From Collinsella sp. (lineage in GTDB: Bacteria > Actinomycetota > Coriobacteriia > Coriobacteriales > Coriobacteriaceae): a DNA stretch of 52,101 nt. The translations under genes were made by a program, and so were the position numbers. Shown piece by piece: positions 1-8,610 of the stretch (positions are counted from its first letter, which is position 1; every line of letters starts with the position of its first letter). The DNA is taken from NCBI GenBank assembly GCA_019413925.1, contig DXMY01000047.1:1-52101 (forward strand). The letters are read 5' to 3'. The notes under the pieces are model-generated. The model saw only the letters and a list, made by a program, of their open reading frames with translations, was not told the DNA's origin and did not search any database.

Positions 1-648
1 CGTGGCAGAGAGGCGCCAGTACAGGTCGTCGGCAACCGTGGCGTCGGCGGCCTTCTGCCATGCGGCGGCGCTGTCCTCCAGCACATGCTTGGACACCTTG
101 GGGGTCGCCGCCTTGGGCTTGACGGTGACGGCGCTGCCGCCGACTAGGGCCATGATCGGCGCGGTGCCGGCCTCGTTCTGGGCGATGGCGTCGTCGTCGG
201 CGACGATGAGCCAGTAGCCGCAGGGCAGCTCGGCCGCCATGCCCGCGGTAAGGGCAACAGAAGGTACACCGGCATTGCAAATCGCACAGGCAAGCTTTGC
301 CGTCAGCGCGGTCGTCATGTGTCCGTCGGCATTCATCCATTCGGCTGCCGATTGCGCCGTCGAGGCCGGGCTATCAAGCCCCGCATCATGAAGCACGGGA
401 AGAACGGCCTGGCAAATGGCATCATTCGCCCATGTTACGTCAGTTGCAATTTTTTGGTCAGTATCGGCGTCGTCGACAACGGTCGCCGAAAGGAGCTGGT
501 ACGCGTCATACCGCGTCGCAACCGTACCGTCCACCGTAATGGCTCCGGTGTCGGCAGCACGGGCCGCCCCAGGGGCAATCGCGAAAGACAGAATAGCGGC
601 CATGATTATCGTCGCGGCAGCCAACAAGCGGCGGTTAAGCCTACTCAC
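1..648 (-). CDS. Backbone-type fimbrial pilin, N-terminal 216 residues (runs off left edge)
   Basis: This is a partial sortase-assembled pilus subunit. A GTG start is chosen because its codon overlaps the stop of the upstream adhesin gene and a GAGGTGG ribosome site precedes it. Residues 1-32 form a signal peptide (NRRLLAAATIIMAAI, cleavage near ARA-AD). A first beta domain ends near CGYWLIVADDDAIAQNEAG. A Lys-containing linker (TPKVSKHV) then opens a second domain, and the Lys is placed where intramolecular isopeptide bonds form in Gram-positive backbone pilins. The end of the domain, the sorting signal and any sortase gene lie outside the window. Overlap with the upstream adhesin gene suggests translational coupling in a pilus operon. 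Family assignment rests on domain layout and the YWLIV and Lys motifs, not on a search. Confidence 0.72.
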   Translation of the reverse strand, partial: MSRLNRRLLAAATIIMAAILSFAIAPGAARAADTGAITVDGTVATRYDAYQLLSATVVDDADTDQKIATDVTWANDAICQAVLPVLHDAGLDSPASTAQSAAEWMNADGHMTTALTAKLACAICNAGVPSVALTAGMAAELPCGYWLIVADDDAIAQNEAGTAPIMALVGGSAVTVKPKAATPKVSKHVLEDSAAAWQKAADATVADDLYWRLSAT

Positions 649-3600
649 GGCTACCACCTCGACCTTGATCGCGATGGCGACGAGCATGCATCCACGTCGC
701 GGCAAAACACAACAGCGAAGCGCCAGCAAGATATGTCATAGTCAAGCCAGCCCCGCCCGCCTCGGGAAGCGTGGTCGAGTACTTGTTGGTAAAGATCGGT
801 GGGGTTGTAGAGCCGTTGTCGTAGGTGACCTCGGTGTTTAGCTTTCCTTCTCCATTAGTCACGACAACCTTAACCTCATGTTTGGTCGTGTCGTAGGTGA
901 TGTGGTCCTTGACGTTGTTCTCGGCGCCCGCGGGAATGACCTCGGAGATGGCGTACTCATAGATCCCCGTCTTGGTGTAATCCAAGACAAAGTTAATATC
1001 ACCATCCGCACCGTTCCTGATGGTCTGGAGAACCTTACCGGTCTTCTTGTCCTTGAGCACAAACCCGAACTGGCTTTCTTGCAAGGTCGAGCCTTCGAGC
1101 GTCTTGGTGGCAGAAATTGTAGCTTGACCGCTATAGGGCGCATCATAGACCGTGATGTCGGTACTCACCGTTGGAGTGTCAATGTCGACACCCTTTGCCC
1201 TCAGCTCTTCTGCCTTGGTAAGGGCCTTCTGATAGTCGTCCTCATTGTTGCCTTTGAGCAGAATCCACACCGGTTTAGAGGCAATATTGTATCCGCCGGG
1301 CGCCTTGGTCTCCTCAAGGCAATACAACTTGTAGGCTTCCATCTTTTGCGTAGGAGTGCCGAACGTTACCGTGCCCTTTTCGTCTGTTTCATCACTCCGA
1401 ATCCGCGTTTTCGCAGAATCGAGGCCGAACTTTAACGCCTTGTCCATATCAACCTCGTAGAGCGTGAACTCAGCACCGGGCAGCTTTTTTGTGACATCGC
1501 TCTCGTCGACCTTGGTAACCGTTACGCCGTAACCGCTACCGCCAGCCGAACCAGACGCCTTTTTAATAGCCCAGTCTTTTGAATGGACCGTATCACCGTC
1601 GTAGACACCCGTAAGCGACGCTTTGTTGCTCAGAGAAACCGTTTCCCCCTCGTTACCTGCAGGGATCACTTCATACTCAACTTTGAGATACTCCTTATCG
1701 GGCACGCGGAGCGTCATCTTTGTACACGCCGCGCCGTTTTCATCTTCAATGGTCCTAGCGGAAACGGGGCATTTGTCAGAGCCAAGCAACTTCCAGCCTG
1801 CCCCATCGTATTGGGACACATTGACCGAATCCGTCACCAGCGTGCACTTGGCATCCATGACATCGACAAGCTCAAGGAAGTCGCTGTCGCTCTTAAGGTT
1901 AACTGCCGATTCATTAACCAAAATGGTGTACTTGATGCGCTTGCTATTGGCGACCTGATCGCCGGTCTTTTGCAGTACGTTGTTCTTAATGGTGACGGTT
2001 CCGCTACCGGAGTCGAACGTCTTGCTCCCCGACTCGGCACTGGCCGAGTTGATGAACTTCACTTCATTCTTGGAGGTATCGAGCTCACCGCGCTTGACCG
2101 CCGTCTGGTACGTGAGCTTTGCGTAGCCGGCATAGTTGCCGAGCGCCGTCGTGGGGATGGAGAAGGTAACGGTGCCTTTGTCATCACTGACGTTCGCAAG
2201 GGGTAGGCTGTCGGCGACGGTCTTCTCTCGCTGGGCGGTACCGTTATACGCTTTCTGGTCATACGGATTCTGAATCAGCGAGTATTTAGCAGACCCCTGC
2301 ACATAGCTCATACCGCTCGGTAGTGTGTCCACAACGTTCAGCGGTTGGTTATCAAGCTTGCCGGCGCCGTAACACTCTCCGCTTGGCGTCTTGCCTCTGT
2401 TGGCATAAACCGTCCAGTCAACGATCCATGCGCCCTTTTCCTTAGACCCATCGATTTTGCTCCAGTCGAAATCCCCCTTCCAAGAAACTGCAGTCTTCGA
2501 CGAAGGCTTCTCGACCCCAGGAGTTGAGTTTGCATCGACGTAGTAATAGATAAAGTCAGTGAAATACTTAGTACCGCTTACTTCCACTGATGCAAAATTG
2601 GAGTACCAGCCAGGAAGCGCATCGGATTTTGTCTTATAACTAATTACCGCATCCGGGTTATCTTTGAGCGCACCCTTCACCCTATCGCTTATCCGAATGA
2701 ATAGGTTGAAGTTTTTCTTGGTTCCAAACGACGTTGAATCACTGCCGCCTTCGAACCACCAATCGACGCCTTTTTCCAAAGAGACATCGCCGATTTTAAT
2801 AGAATAGCTGTCGACGTCTGGGCCGATATTTTGGTTCCAGGCCGTCTGAAACGTATCGTAAACCTTGACCTCTGATGGATTCATTGTATTAACAATGGAA
2901 CCCAGTGCTATCCGAAGCTCCCAGGTTGCCTGACCTGTTGTCGCCGCATCAGAGTCATTCACAAGTCTCTTTTTAATCTGCGTCCCCACCAGCTTCGGCG
3001 TAAACGTGCCGCTATCCGTGCCGGAAACGGAATTGCCACGCGAGATATTCGCACTATTGCTCACCGTGTCATACGAGTCCTGATCTTTCATTTGAGTGTG
3101 ATAGACAATGCGATAGGGCTTGTACTTATCTGTGTCAGATAGACCTGAGAACTTATAGCTAAACGTTTTACCAGTGGAGCTATCGAGATCGCCGCGAGCG
3201 ATCTCGTCTTCCCCGTAGAGTCCCCTATAAACGATGTAATTACCCGTATACGTCTGCTTGTCGTCCAGCGTGTCGGTGAATGTATAGCCATTCATGTCGG
3301 TTTTGATATCACCGTTGTTGAGCGTAACGATCCATTTGATATCGGACGGCGTTCCGGTGCCATCGCTCTTGTTGATCATGTCATAGCGGAAATCATTTGC
3401 TAAACCCGGCTTTTCCAATCCACCTCTACGGTCTCCGCCCCATGTCCAGCTGGCATTGTTTTTTGAACCGTCGAGTTGGTTAATCCAAACTTTGTTGCCC
3501 ACGGATACATCCGGGTTCATCACCGAATCATAGGTAATCGTATGAGTCCCTTTGGACAAGTTACCCAAATTAAGAGTCGCGGTCTGCTCGTTAATGCTCG

Positions 3601-4348
3601 GCTGCTGCTTGAGCGTCTCGCCGTTCAACTTAAACGATTCAGGCACAAACGTAAAATTGCTACCCAACTCATCGGTGAGCTGGACATTGTGAGCATAGGA
3701 CTCGACCACCAGCTTAAGAGTCCACGTTACTTTTCCTTCACCGCCGGATTGAGAGAACTTGCCTTCCTTCGTTCCCGCCACGTCGCCGTCTTTGGTCGAA
3801 ATGTCAATTCCGGCCGTTCCGGGAAATTCGACTTTTGTTGTATCGCCGGAGCCAACGTTCTCATTTGCTAGCTTGAATGAAAAATCAACACCGACATGAA
3901 CATCGGACGGATTCGTATTAATCCAGTTTTGGTCGAAAGTGAAAATCAGCTTATTATTCTCGCACTTCCAGGTGCCAGCCTCTTTGCCCAAACCGTCATA
4001 GAGCAACCCGCTTTCATCCTTCAATAACTTAACATTGCTCGGAAGAGAGTACTCCGCAACGTTTTGCGCCGAGCTCGGGGTATGGTTCGGCCTAAAGTCC
4101 GCGCTAAACGAACCGTATAGGGTGTCGGTCGAAAGCACGGCAGTATTACCCAAAGGCACTTTACGGTTCTCGTCGGTATAAAGCTCAACCGTAACGTCCG
4201 CAGTATTCTCATCAATCACAATCGGCGTCGGCGTCGTCACGTCATCGGCGCGCACGGGGGCTGCGCCGTGGAAAACTGCGACGGTGAGGCTAATTAAAAT
4301 GAAGATCAGGGCCGCCATACCCAGCGACTGTGAGCGGTGTGCGTCCAT
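641..4348 (-). CDS. Large Cna-B/FctA-type LPxxG surface adhesin (1235 aa), likely pilus tip or ancillary subunit
   Basis: This is a secreted, wall-anchored adhesin. Residues 1-34 are a signal peptide (hydrophobic MAALIFILISLTVAVFHGA). Residues about 35-930 are Thr/Ser/Asp-rich beta-sandwich repeats of the collagen-adhesin type. About 939-1034 is a SpaA/Cna-B domain, with Lys in VTVTKVDE and Glu in LEETKAPGGY as the expected isopeptide pair. About 1068-1190 is an FctA/Spy0128-like pilin domain (ATKTLEG Lys, IFTNKY Asn). A sorting signal follows: LPEAG at 1194-1198, a hydrophobic segment, and a basic tail HARRHRD. LPEAG departs from LPxTG at the Thr, which may mark it for a pilus-class sortase. 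The gene overlaps the downstream pilin gene. Its upstream region is AT-rich and contrasts with the rest of the window. Confidence 0.85.
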   Translation of the reverse strand: MDAHRSQSLGMAALIFILISLTVAVFHGAAPVRADDVTTPTPIVIDENTADVTVELYTDENRKVPLGNTAVLSTDTLYGSFSADFRPNHTPSSAQNVAEYSLPSNVKLLKDESGLLYDGLGKEAGTWKCENNKLIFTFDQNWINTNPSDVHVGVDFSFKLANENVGSGDTTKVEFPGTAGIDISTKDGDVAGTKEGKFSQSGGEGKVTWTLKLVVESYAHNVQLTDELGSNFTFVPESFKLNGETLKQQPSINEQTATLNLGNLSKGTHTITYDSVMNPDVSVGNKVWINQLDGSKNNASWTWGGDRRGGLEKPGLANDFRYDMINKSDGTGTPSDIKWIVTLNNGDIKTDMNGYTFTDTLDDKQTYTGNYIVYRGLYGEDEIARGDLDSSTGKTFSYKFSGLSDTDKYKPYRIVYHTQMKDQDSYDTVSNSANISRGNSVSGTDSGTFTPKLVGTQIKKRLVNDSDAATTGQATWELRIALGSIVNTMNPSEVKVYDTFQTAWNQNIGPDVDSYSIKIGDVSLEKGVDWWFEGGSDSTSFGTKKNFNLFIRISDRVKGALKDNPDAVISYKTKSDALPGWYSNFASVEVSGTKYFTDFIYYYVDANSTPGVEKPSSKTAVSWKGDFDWSKIDGSKEKGAWIVDWTVYANRGKTPSGECYGAGKLDNQPLNVVDTLPSGMSYVQGSAKYSLIQNPYDQKAYNGTAQREKTVADSLPLANVSDDKGTVTFSIPTTALGNYAGYAKLTYQTAVKRGELDTSKNEVKFINSASAESGSKTFDSGSGTVTIKNNVLQKTGDQVANSKRIKYTILVNESAVNLKSDSDFLELVDVMDAKCTLVTDSVNVSQYDGAGWKLLGSDKCPVSARTIEDENGAACTKMTLRVPDKEYLKVEYEVIPAGNEGETVSLSNKASLTGVYDGDTVHSKDWAIKKASGSAGGSGYGVTVTKVDESDVTKKLPGAEFTLYEVDMDKALKFGLDSAKTRIRSDETDEKGTVTFGTPTQKMEAYKLYCLEETKAPGGYNIASKPVWILLKGNNEDDYQKALTKAEELRAKGVDIDTPTVSTDITVYDAPYSGQATISATKTLEGSTLQESQFGFVLKDKKTGKVLQTIRNGADGDINFVLDYTKTGIYEYAISEVIPAGAENNVKDHITYDTTKHEVKVVVTNGEGKLNTEVTYDNGSTTPPIFTNKYSTTLPEAGGAGLTMTYLAGASLLCFAATWMHARRHRDQGRGGSRE

Positions 4349-4715
4349 AGTTGTCCCCTAATTCCTACAACACGTTGTGGAATACGGCGAATCGTCGGAT
4401 CGAACACAAACCCCAACATCAACGAGAACCTACCTAGCGCATTGCAAGAACCCATTGGGGAGCAACTTCTAAGACGGTTCGTCTATGCCACAATGCATAA
4501 CATACAATATAGATACCAGTCATGTAAACCGCAGGTAAAGAGGTCTTTTAATTTAATACCAGTTGATATTTACCTGTTAACAGTTTTGTATCAAAGCGTT
4601 TATATTTCAAAGATTCATGTATATGTTTAAACAACTTAACTTTGCCTGAAAAGCCGCTCGGAGGGACAGCCGCCCCCCCACTGCGGTGCAAACGAATCTG
4701 TTCCCCTTGCACCAA
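4349..4715. other. AT-rich intergenic region upstream of the adhesin gene
   Basis: About 370 bases without a credible gene, markedly AT-rich between 4490 and 4640. It must hold the promoter of the adhesin/pilin operon. It also contains a run of seven C at 4673-4679. I found no inverted repeat flanking it that would suggest an invertible promoter. Confidence 0.6.
4499..4528 (-). promoter_or_regulatory. Possible promoter of the adhesin-pilin operon
   Basis: On the minus strand TTTACA (4523-4528) is followed after 18 bases by TATGTT (4499-4504). It lies about 150 bases upstream of the adhesin start within the AT-rich tract. Several other AT-rich hexamers are available, so the choice is weak. 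Confidence 0.3.
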
Positions 4716-4748
4716 AAAGGGCGCCGACCATCGCGGTCGGCGCCCTTT
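4712..4748 (-). terminator. Intrinsic terminator after typA
   Basis: A perfect 14-bp stem (arms AAAGGGCGCCGACC and its complement, five-base loop) spans 4716-4747. On the minus strand it is followed by TTTTT, placing a strong terminator about 30 bases beyond the typA stop. Confidence 0.85.
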
Positions 4749-4775
4749 CTTATTGGCGGCTATAAGCCCCAGCGC

Positions 4776-6614
4776 TTATTTGTTGACCTGGCCGGCGCGG
4801 ACGGCAGCCTTCTTGCGGTCGGTGGCGTTGAGCAGACGCTTGCGCAGGCGAATGTTCTTGGGAGTGATCTCGACCAGCTCGTCGTCGGCGATGTACTCCA
4901 GCGCCTCCTCCAGCGAGAAGGTGCGGGGCGGCACCAGTTGAACGGAGATATCGGAGGTCGAGGAGCGCTGGTTGCCCAGGTTCTTGGTACGGGCGATATT
5001 GACGACCATGTCGCCAGCCTTGCTGCGCTCGCCCACGATCATGCCCTCGTAGCACTCGGTGCCTGGCTCAACAAACAGCTGACCGCGCTCCTGCAGCGTA
5101 CCCAGGGCATAGGCAACGGCCTTCTCGGTGGTCATAGAGATCATTGCGCCGTTCTGGCGGTTGCCGATCTCGCCGGCATAGGGGCCGTACTCCAGGAAGG
5201 TGTGGTAGAACACGCCCTCGCCGTGGGTGACGTTCATGATGCGGTTCTTAAGACCCATGATGCCGCGGGTCGGAATCTTAAACTCGAGGTGCGTCACGAT
5301 GCCCGAGGTATCCATGCTCGTCATGATGCCGCCGGAGGTGCCGAAGACCTCAACGACCTTGCCCGAGTACTCGTCCGGGCACTCGACGACGGCCTGCTCG
5401 ACGGGCTCCATCTTGTTGCCGTTCTCGTCCTTCTTAAACAGAACGCGGGGACGGCCGACCTGGAACTCAAAGCCCTCGCGGCGCATGGACTCCATCAGAA
5501 CGGACAGGTGCAGAATGCCGCGGCCCGAGACCTCGACGCCGCTCTTGTCCTCGAGTTCCTCGATCTTCATGGTCACGTTGTTCTCGGCCTCGTTGAACAG
5601 GCGCTCCTTGAGCTGACGGGCGCCCACGATGTCGCCGTCGCGGCCGACAAGCGGGGAGGTCGAAGCCTCAAAGACGATGGACAGGGTCGGCGGGTCGATC
5701 TCGATGGGCTCGAGCTCGACAGGGTTCTCGGGATCGGTGTAGACATCGCCGATATCGGTGCGGTCGATACCCACGACAGCGGCGATGTCGCCGGCGCCGA
5801 CTTCCTGGCACTCGGTACGGCCCAGGTAGTCGAAGGTAAAGAGCTGCTTGACGGTGGCGGTAGCGCTGGAGCCGTCGTTCTTGACAACCAGGATCTGGTC
5901 GCCCTGGTGGATGGCGCCAGAGTACACGCGGCCGATACCGATGCGGCCGACGAAGTTGGAGTGGTCGATGGTCACGCACTGCATGGCCAGTGGGGCGTTC
6001 TCGTCAACCTCGGGCGCGGGCATGTCGTCGATAATCATATCGAGCAGCGGGTACATGTCCATGTTGCCGTCGTTGGGGTCAAGACGGGCAAAGCCGTTCA
6101 TGGCGCTGGCGTAGACCACGTGCTCCATGGCGAACTCAAGCTGGTCGTCGGTGGCGCCCAGGTCGGCCATGAGGTCCAGGCAGTCGTTGTAGGCCTTCTC
6201 GGGGTTGGCGCCCGGACGGTCGATCTTGTTGATGACGATCATGATCTTAAGGCCGGTGTCGATAGCGTGACGCAGCACGAAGCGGGTCTGGGGCATGGGG
6301 CCCTCAAAGGCGTCGACCAGCAGCAGGGCGCCGTCGGCCATACGCAGCACGCGCTCGACCTCGCCGCCAAAGTCGGCGTGGCCCGGGGTGTCGATGACGT
6401 TGATCTTGACGTCCTTGTACTCGATAGAGATGTTCTTGGCGAGAATCGTAATGCCGCGCTCGCGCTCCTGGTCGTTGGAATCCAGGACGCGGTCCTCGAC
6501 CTGCTGGTTGGCACGGAAGGCGTCCGTGGCACGCAGGAGCTTGTCGACCATCGTCGTCTTGCCGTGGTCGACGTGAGCGATGATGGCGATGTTCCTCAGA
6601 TTGTCTACGCGCAT
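4776..6614 (-). CDS. typA: GTP-binding translation factor TypA/BipA
   Basis: Ribosome-associated translational GTPase related to EF-G, involved in ribosome assembly and stress adaptation in other bacteria. At 612 aa it has the usual family length. The G1 P-loop is near residues 13-21 (AHVDHGKTT), the effector-loop region reads RERGITI, G3 is DTPGHADF, and G4 is NKID. EF-G-like domains follow, with the BipA C-terminal part containing GTECYEGMIVGE and the NIRLRKRLL end. The ATG start gives the normal MRVDNLRNIAIIAHVDHG opening. It is followed by its own terminator and is not obviously co-transcribed with the adhesin. Identification is secure. Confidence 0.97.
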   Translation of the reverse strand: MRVDNLRNIAIIAHVDHGKTTMVDKLLRATDAFRANQQVEDRVLDSNDQERERGITILAKNISIEYKDVKINVIDTPGHADFGGEVERVLRMADGALLLVDAFEGPMPQTRFVLRHAIDTGLKIMIVINKIDRPGANPEKAYNDCLDLMADLGATDDQLEFAMEHVVYASAMNGFARLDPNDGNMDMYPLLDMIIDDMPAPEVDENAPLAMQCVTIDHSNFVGRIGIGRVYSGAIHQGDQILVVKNDGSSATATVKQLFTFDYLGRTECQEVGAGDIAAVVGIDRTDIGDVYTDPENPVELEPIEIDPPTLSIVFEASTSPLVGRDGDIVGARQLKERLFNEAENNVTMKIEELEDKSGVEVSGRGILHLSVLMESMRREGFEFQVGRPRVLFKKDENGNKMEPVEQAVVECPDEYSGKVVEVFGTSGGIMTSMDTSGIVTHLEFKIPTRGIMGLKNRIMNVTHGEGVFYHTFLEYGPYAGEIGNRQNGAMISMTTEKAVAYALGTLQERGQLFVEPGTECYEGMIVGERSKAGDMVVNIARTKNLGNQRSSTSDISVQLVPPRTFSLEEALEYIADDELVEITPKNIRLRKRLLNATDRKKAAVRAGQVNK

Positions 6615-6731
6615 GTAGTTCCCCTATCTTCTATCTATATACAACCGGCACGCGTATGCGACCCACCCAGCAATGCAACGCTCGGCGGGAATATTGAGCC
6701 TTTTACCGAAAACTCGTTTATTTTAGCGATT

Positions 6732-7181
6732 TTAGATGAGAGGGGTTTCCTCACCTGCAGGTTCAGGGTCGCTCCACATAAAACCATCGCCGGCGCCCAT
6801 GCCCTCATACAGCACATATGCCGAAAAACCGCTCTCGAGCGTGGTTTCGAAGAAGCTAACGAGCAGAGCATCGTGATAGCCGCCGTCAATCTCGACGCAG
6901 CCGGTGTAGCCGATGGCATAGCGAGCGATACGGCCCAGGCCCTCGTCCTTAAGACCCATCTTGCGCTCGGAGATAAAGTTGGTGGCCGCCTCGAGGCACG
7001 CCTCTTCGCCGTCTTCGTCGAGCGCCGCCAGATAACGGTTGGAAGCGGCGTCCTCAATTGCCACGACCACGCCAGGGTTTTCACCGGCGGCAAGGTCGTC
7101 CAAGAACGCGCCGATCAGATCGCACACCATGGCGTCGAGCTCGGCGGAGACGTTACCGGCGTCCTGCATATCCTGTGCCAT
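6732..7181 (-). CDS. Small acidic cytoplasmic protein of unknown function (149 aa)
   Basis: I do not recognise a family. The protein is acidic and lacks a signal peptide or membrane segment. It contains a stretch VVVAIEDAASNRYLAALDED, an aromatic central part (ARYAIGYTGCVEIDGGYHDA) and an acidic Pro-rich end. The ATG is supported by GGAAGG seven bases upstream. It lies 30 bases downstream of a small membrane-protein gene on the same strand and about 120 bases upstream of typA. Length, codon use and ribosome site support a real gene. Function is open. Confidence 0.7.
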   Translation of the reverse strand: MAQDMQDAGNVSAELDAMVCDLIGAFLDDLAAGENPGVVVAIEDAASNRYLAALDEDGEEACLEAATNFISERKMGLKDEGLGRIARYAIGYTGCVEIDGGYHDALLVSFFETTLESGFSAYVLYEGMGAGDGFMWSDPEPAGEETPLI

Positions 7182-7211
7182 CTTTAGACCTTCCCATCGA
7201 GTCTGGCGTCG

Positions 7212-7601
7212 TTACAGTTCTTGCGCCTCGGCGGCGATCTTAGCAGCGGCATCGCGGGCGCGCATCATGTCCGCCGCGCGTTTGTCGAGCACCTTGATCT
7301 GGCTAGTCAGCATGACCGCATCGACCACGCCCCAGATCACCAGGCCCGTAGAGATCGAAAACCCAAGCGCACCAACTGTACCACGAAGGCGCGAACAGAT
7401 TGCCGCGACAAGGGCGGAGATGACAACCATCTTGATAAACGAGCCGCGGCGTTCGCGAAGCGTGCGGGCCTGCGTCACATAGGCAATGCGAGCCGCCTCG
7501 GATGCCTCCGAGCGCATCTGGGCTTCACGCGCGATAGCCGCCGCCTCGGCAGACATGCCGCCGGCCATCAGCGAACGCTCCGCAACCTGGCCGCCCCGCA
7601 T
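7212..7601 (-). CDS. Small two-segment membrane protein of unknown function (129 aa)
   Basis: An Ala-rich, basic N-terminal helix (residues about 15-50) precedes two hydrophobic segments (about 56-70 SFIKMVVISALVAAI and about 78-97 ALGFSISTGLVIWGVVDAVM). An Ala/Arg-rich C-terminal helix follows. No family is recognised. The start ATG directly follows the stop of the upstream nuclease-family gene (TAAATG), so the two are probably translationally coupled. The first Met lacks a clear ribosome site. Met12 has GGAG upstream and is an alternative start. Confidence 0.62.
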   Translation of the reverse strand: MRGGQVAERSLMAGGMSAEAAAIAREAQMRSEASEAARIAYVTQARTLRERRGSFIKMVVISALVAAICSRLRGTVGALGFSISTGLVIWGVVDAVMLTSQIKVLDKRAADMMRARDAAAKIAAEAQEL

Positions 7602-8102
7602 TTAGAAATCATCGGGGGAGAGCGTATGGACGAACTCGTCGAACTTCTCGAACTCCTGCTCGTCGTCAACTTCCTCGGCATGGGTAGAAACAGTGCCCAA
7701 GCGATTCATGATGTCATCCTCCACAAACATGGGAGCATTGCTGCGCACGGCAAGGGCAATGGCATCACTGGGGCGGGCGTCGATCTTGCGCTCGTCGCCA
7801 TCGACCAGCACAACGATCGTCGCGTAGAACACCGGCGGCTCGGCGCGAACGATCTCGATGCGCTCGAGCTTGGCGCCCAGGGCGCTAACAGTATCGAGCA
7901 GCAGGTCATGGGTAATCGGGCGCTCGGCGCGGCCACTATCGATGCCACGGCTAATGGCAGCAGCCTCAAACGAACCAGTCTGAATGGAAAGGGAACGCAA
8001 CGGCGCGGGCGAGTCCGATTTGCTGCAGCGCTCGCGAAGCACGATAAGCGATGGCACGGGACCGGCGGCCATGACGATGGTCTCTATGTCGACACGAACC
8101 AT
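7602..8102 (-). CDS. Bifunctional nuclease family protein (DUF151)
   Basis: A 166-aa protein of the BFN/DUF151 family. Characterised members have DNase and RNase activity; most bacterial copies are uncharacterised. Family features are the opening VRVDIETIVMA, a central segment VFYATIVVLVDGDERKIDARPSDAIALAVRSNAPMFV (quoted in part: the signature is DARPSDAIALA) and the following acidic stretch. The ATG at 8102 is preferred over the upstream in-frame start at 8150 because GGAGGTG lies six bases before it and homologues begin there. It is coupled to the downstream small membrane protein. The tail (DDEQEFEKFDEFVHTL) is acidic. Confidence 0.85.
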   Translation of the reverse strand: MVRVDIETIVMAAGPVPSLIVLRERCSKSDSPAPLRSLSIQTGSFEAAAISRGIDSGRAERPITHDLLLDTVSALGAKLERIEIVRAEPPVFYATIVVLVDGDERKIDARPSDAIALAVRSNAPMFVEDDIMNRLGTVSTHAEEVDDEQEFEKFDEFVHTLSPDDF

Positions 8103-8217
8103 GGAACACCTCCGGTACGTAGCGGTTAACACGCGGCAGGGTTGCCGCATTGAATAGCTATACTACCCAATCTTTCGCACAGCACACAAAACCAAAATGA
8201 GATTTATCGCAGACAAG

Positions 8218-8250
8218 AAAAAAGCCCCGAGGCAACGCCTCAGGGCTCTT
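8218..8250 (-). terminator. Terminator of the tRNA-Ala/tRNA-Ile unit
   Basis: An 11-bp stem (AGCCCTGAGGC pairing across a GTT loop with one G-U) at 8223-8247 is followed on the minus strand by a run of T. It sits immediately downstream of the last tRNA-Ile. Confidence 0.82.
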
Positions 8251-8261
8251 CACAGTTTTGA

Positions 8262-8338
8262 TGGTGGACCTGACAAGATTCGAACTTGTGACCTCCCGGT
8301 TATCAGCCGGACGCTCTAACCAACTGAGCTACAGGTCC
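8262..8338 (-). tRNA. tRNA-Ile (GAT), copy 2
   Basis: Complete cloverleaf on the minus strand: acceptor GGACCTG paired with CAGGTCC, D-loop AGTTGGTTA, anticodon loop CTGATAA (anticodon GAT), T-arm AAGTTCGAATCTT, encoded CCA. Identical in sequence to the copy at 8486-8562. Confidence 0.95.
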
Positions 8339-8342
8339 ATCA

Positions 8343-8418
8343 TGGTGGAGGTTAGGGGGATCGAACCCCTGACCTCAGGCTTGCAAAGCCCGCGCTCTCC
8401 CAGCTGAGCTAAACCCCC
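8343..8418 (-). tRNA. tRNA-Ala (TGC)
   Basis: Cloverleaf on the minus strand with acceptor GGGGGTT/AACCTCC, anticodon loop TTTGCAA (anticodon TGC), T-arm GGGGTTCGATCCCC and encoded CCA. It lies four bases upstream of the second tRNA-Ile, so the two are clearly co-transcribed. Confidence 0.95.
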
Positions 8419-8430
8419 ACGGAGACAGTA

Positions 8431-8473
8431 ATAAACACCCCAGCGGCGACTCGGCTCTCGCTGGGGTGTTTAT
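8431..8473 (-). terminator. Perfect 15-bp hairpin between the first tRNA-Ile and tRNA-Ala
   Basis: ATAAACACCCCAGCG and its exact complement flank a 13-base loop. The flanking A/T residues make it terminator-like in either direction, though the T-run on the minus strand is short (TTTATTA). It may be a partial terminator or a processing hairpin within the tRNA transcript. Confidence 0.6.
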
Positions 8474-8485
8474 TGCGAAAGAAAG

Positions 8486-8562
8486 TGGTGGACCTGACAA
8501 GATTCGAACTTGTGACCTCCCGGTTATCAGCCGGACGCTCTAACCAACTGAGCTACAGGTCC
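8486..8562 (-). tRNA. tRNA-Ile (GAT), copy 1
   Basis: Same 77-base cloverleaf as the copy at 8262-8338, with anticodon GAT and encoded CCA. It is first in the transcription unit, directly behind a good promoter. Confidence 0.95.
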
Positions 8563-8576
8563 ATCGCGCAAGGGAT

Positions 8577-8606
8577 ATATTAGACGAGTCGTTACGCGCG
8601 CGTCAA
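8577..8606 (-). promoter_or_regulatory. Promoter of the tRNA-Ile/Ala/Ile cluster
   Basis: On the minus strand TTGACG (8601-8606), an 18-base spacer, then TAATAT (8577-8582), 14 bases before the mature tRNA-Ile 5' end. This is close to the housekeeping sigma consensus. Confidence 0.75.
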
Positions 8607-8610
8607 CAAC

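Noticed and set aside
4673..4679. C7 tract as a phase-variation switch for the adhesin
   Set aside because: Seven bases is short, and it lies more than 300 bases from the adhesin start, beyond the likely promoter.
4686..7187. An 833-codon open frame on the plus strand opposite typA
   Set aside because: It is antisense to a certain gene, has low-complexity Ala/Val/Asp/Leu composition typical of GC-rich shadow frames, and no motifs.
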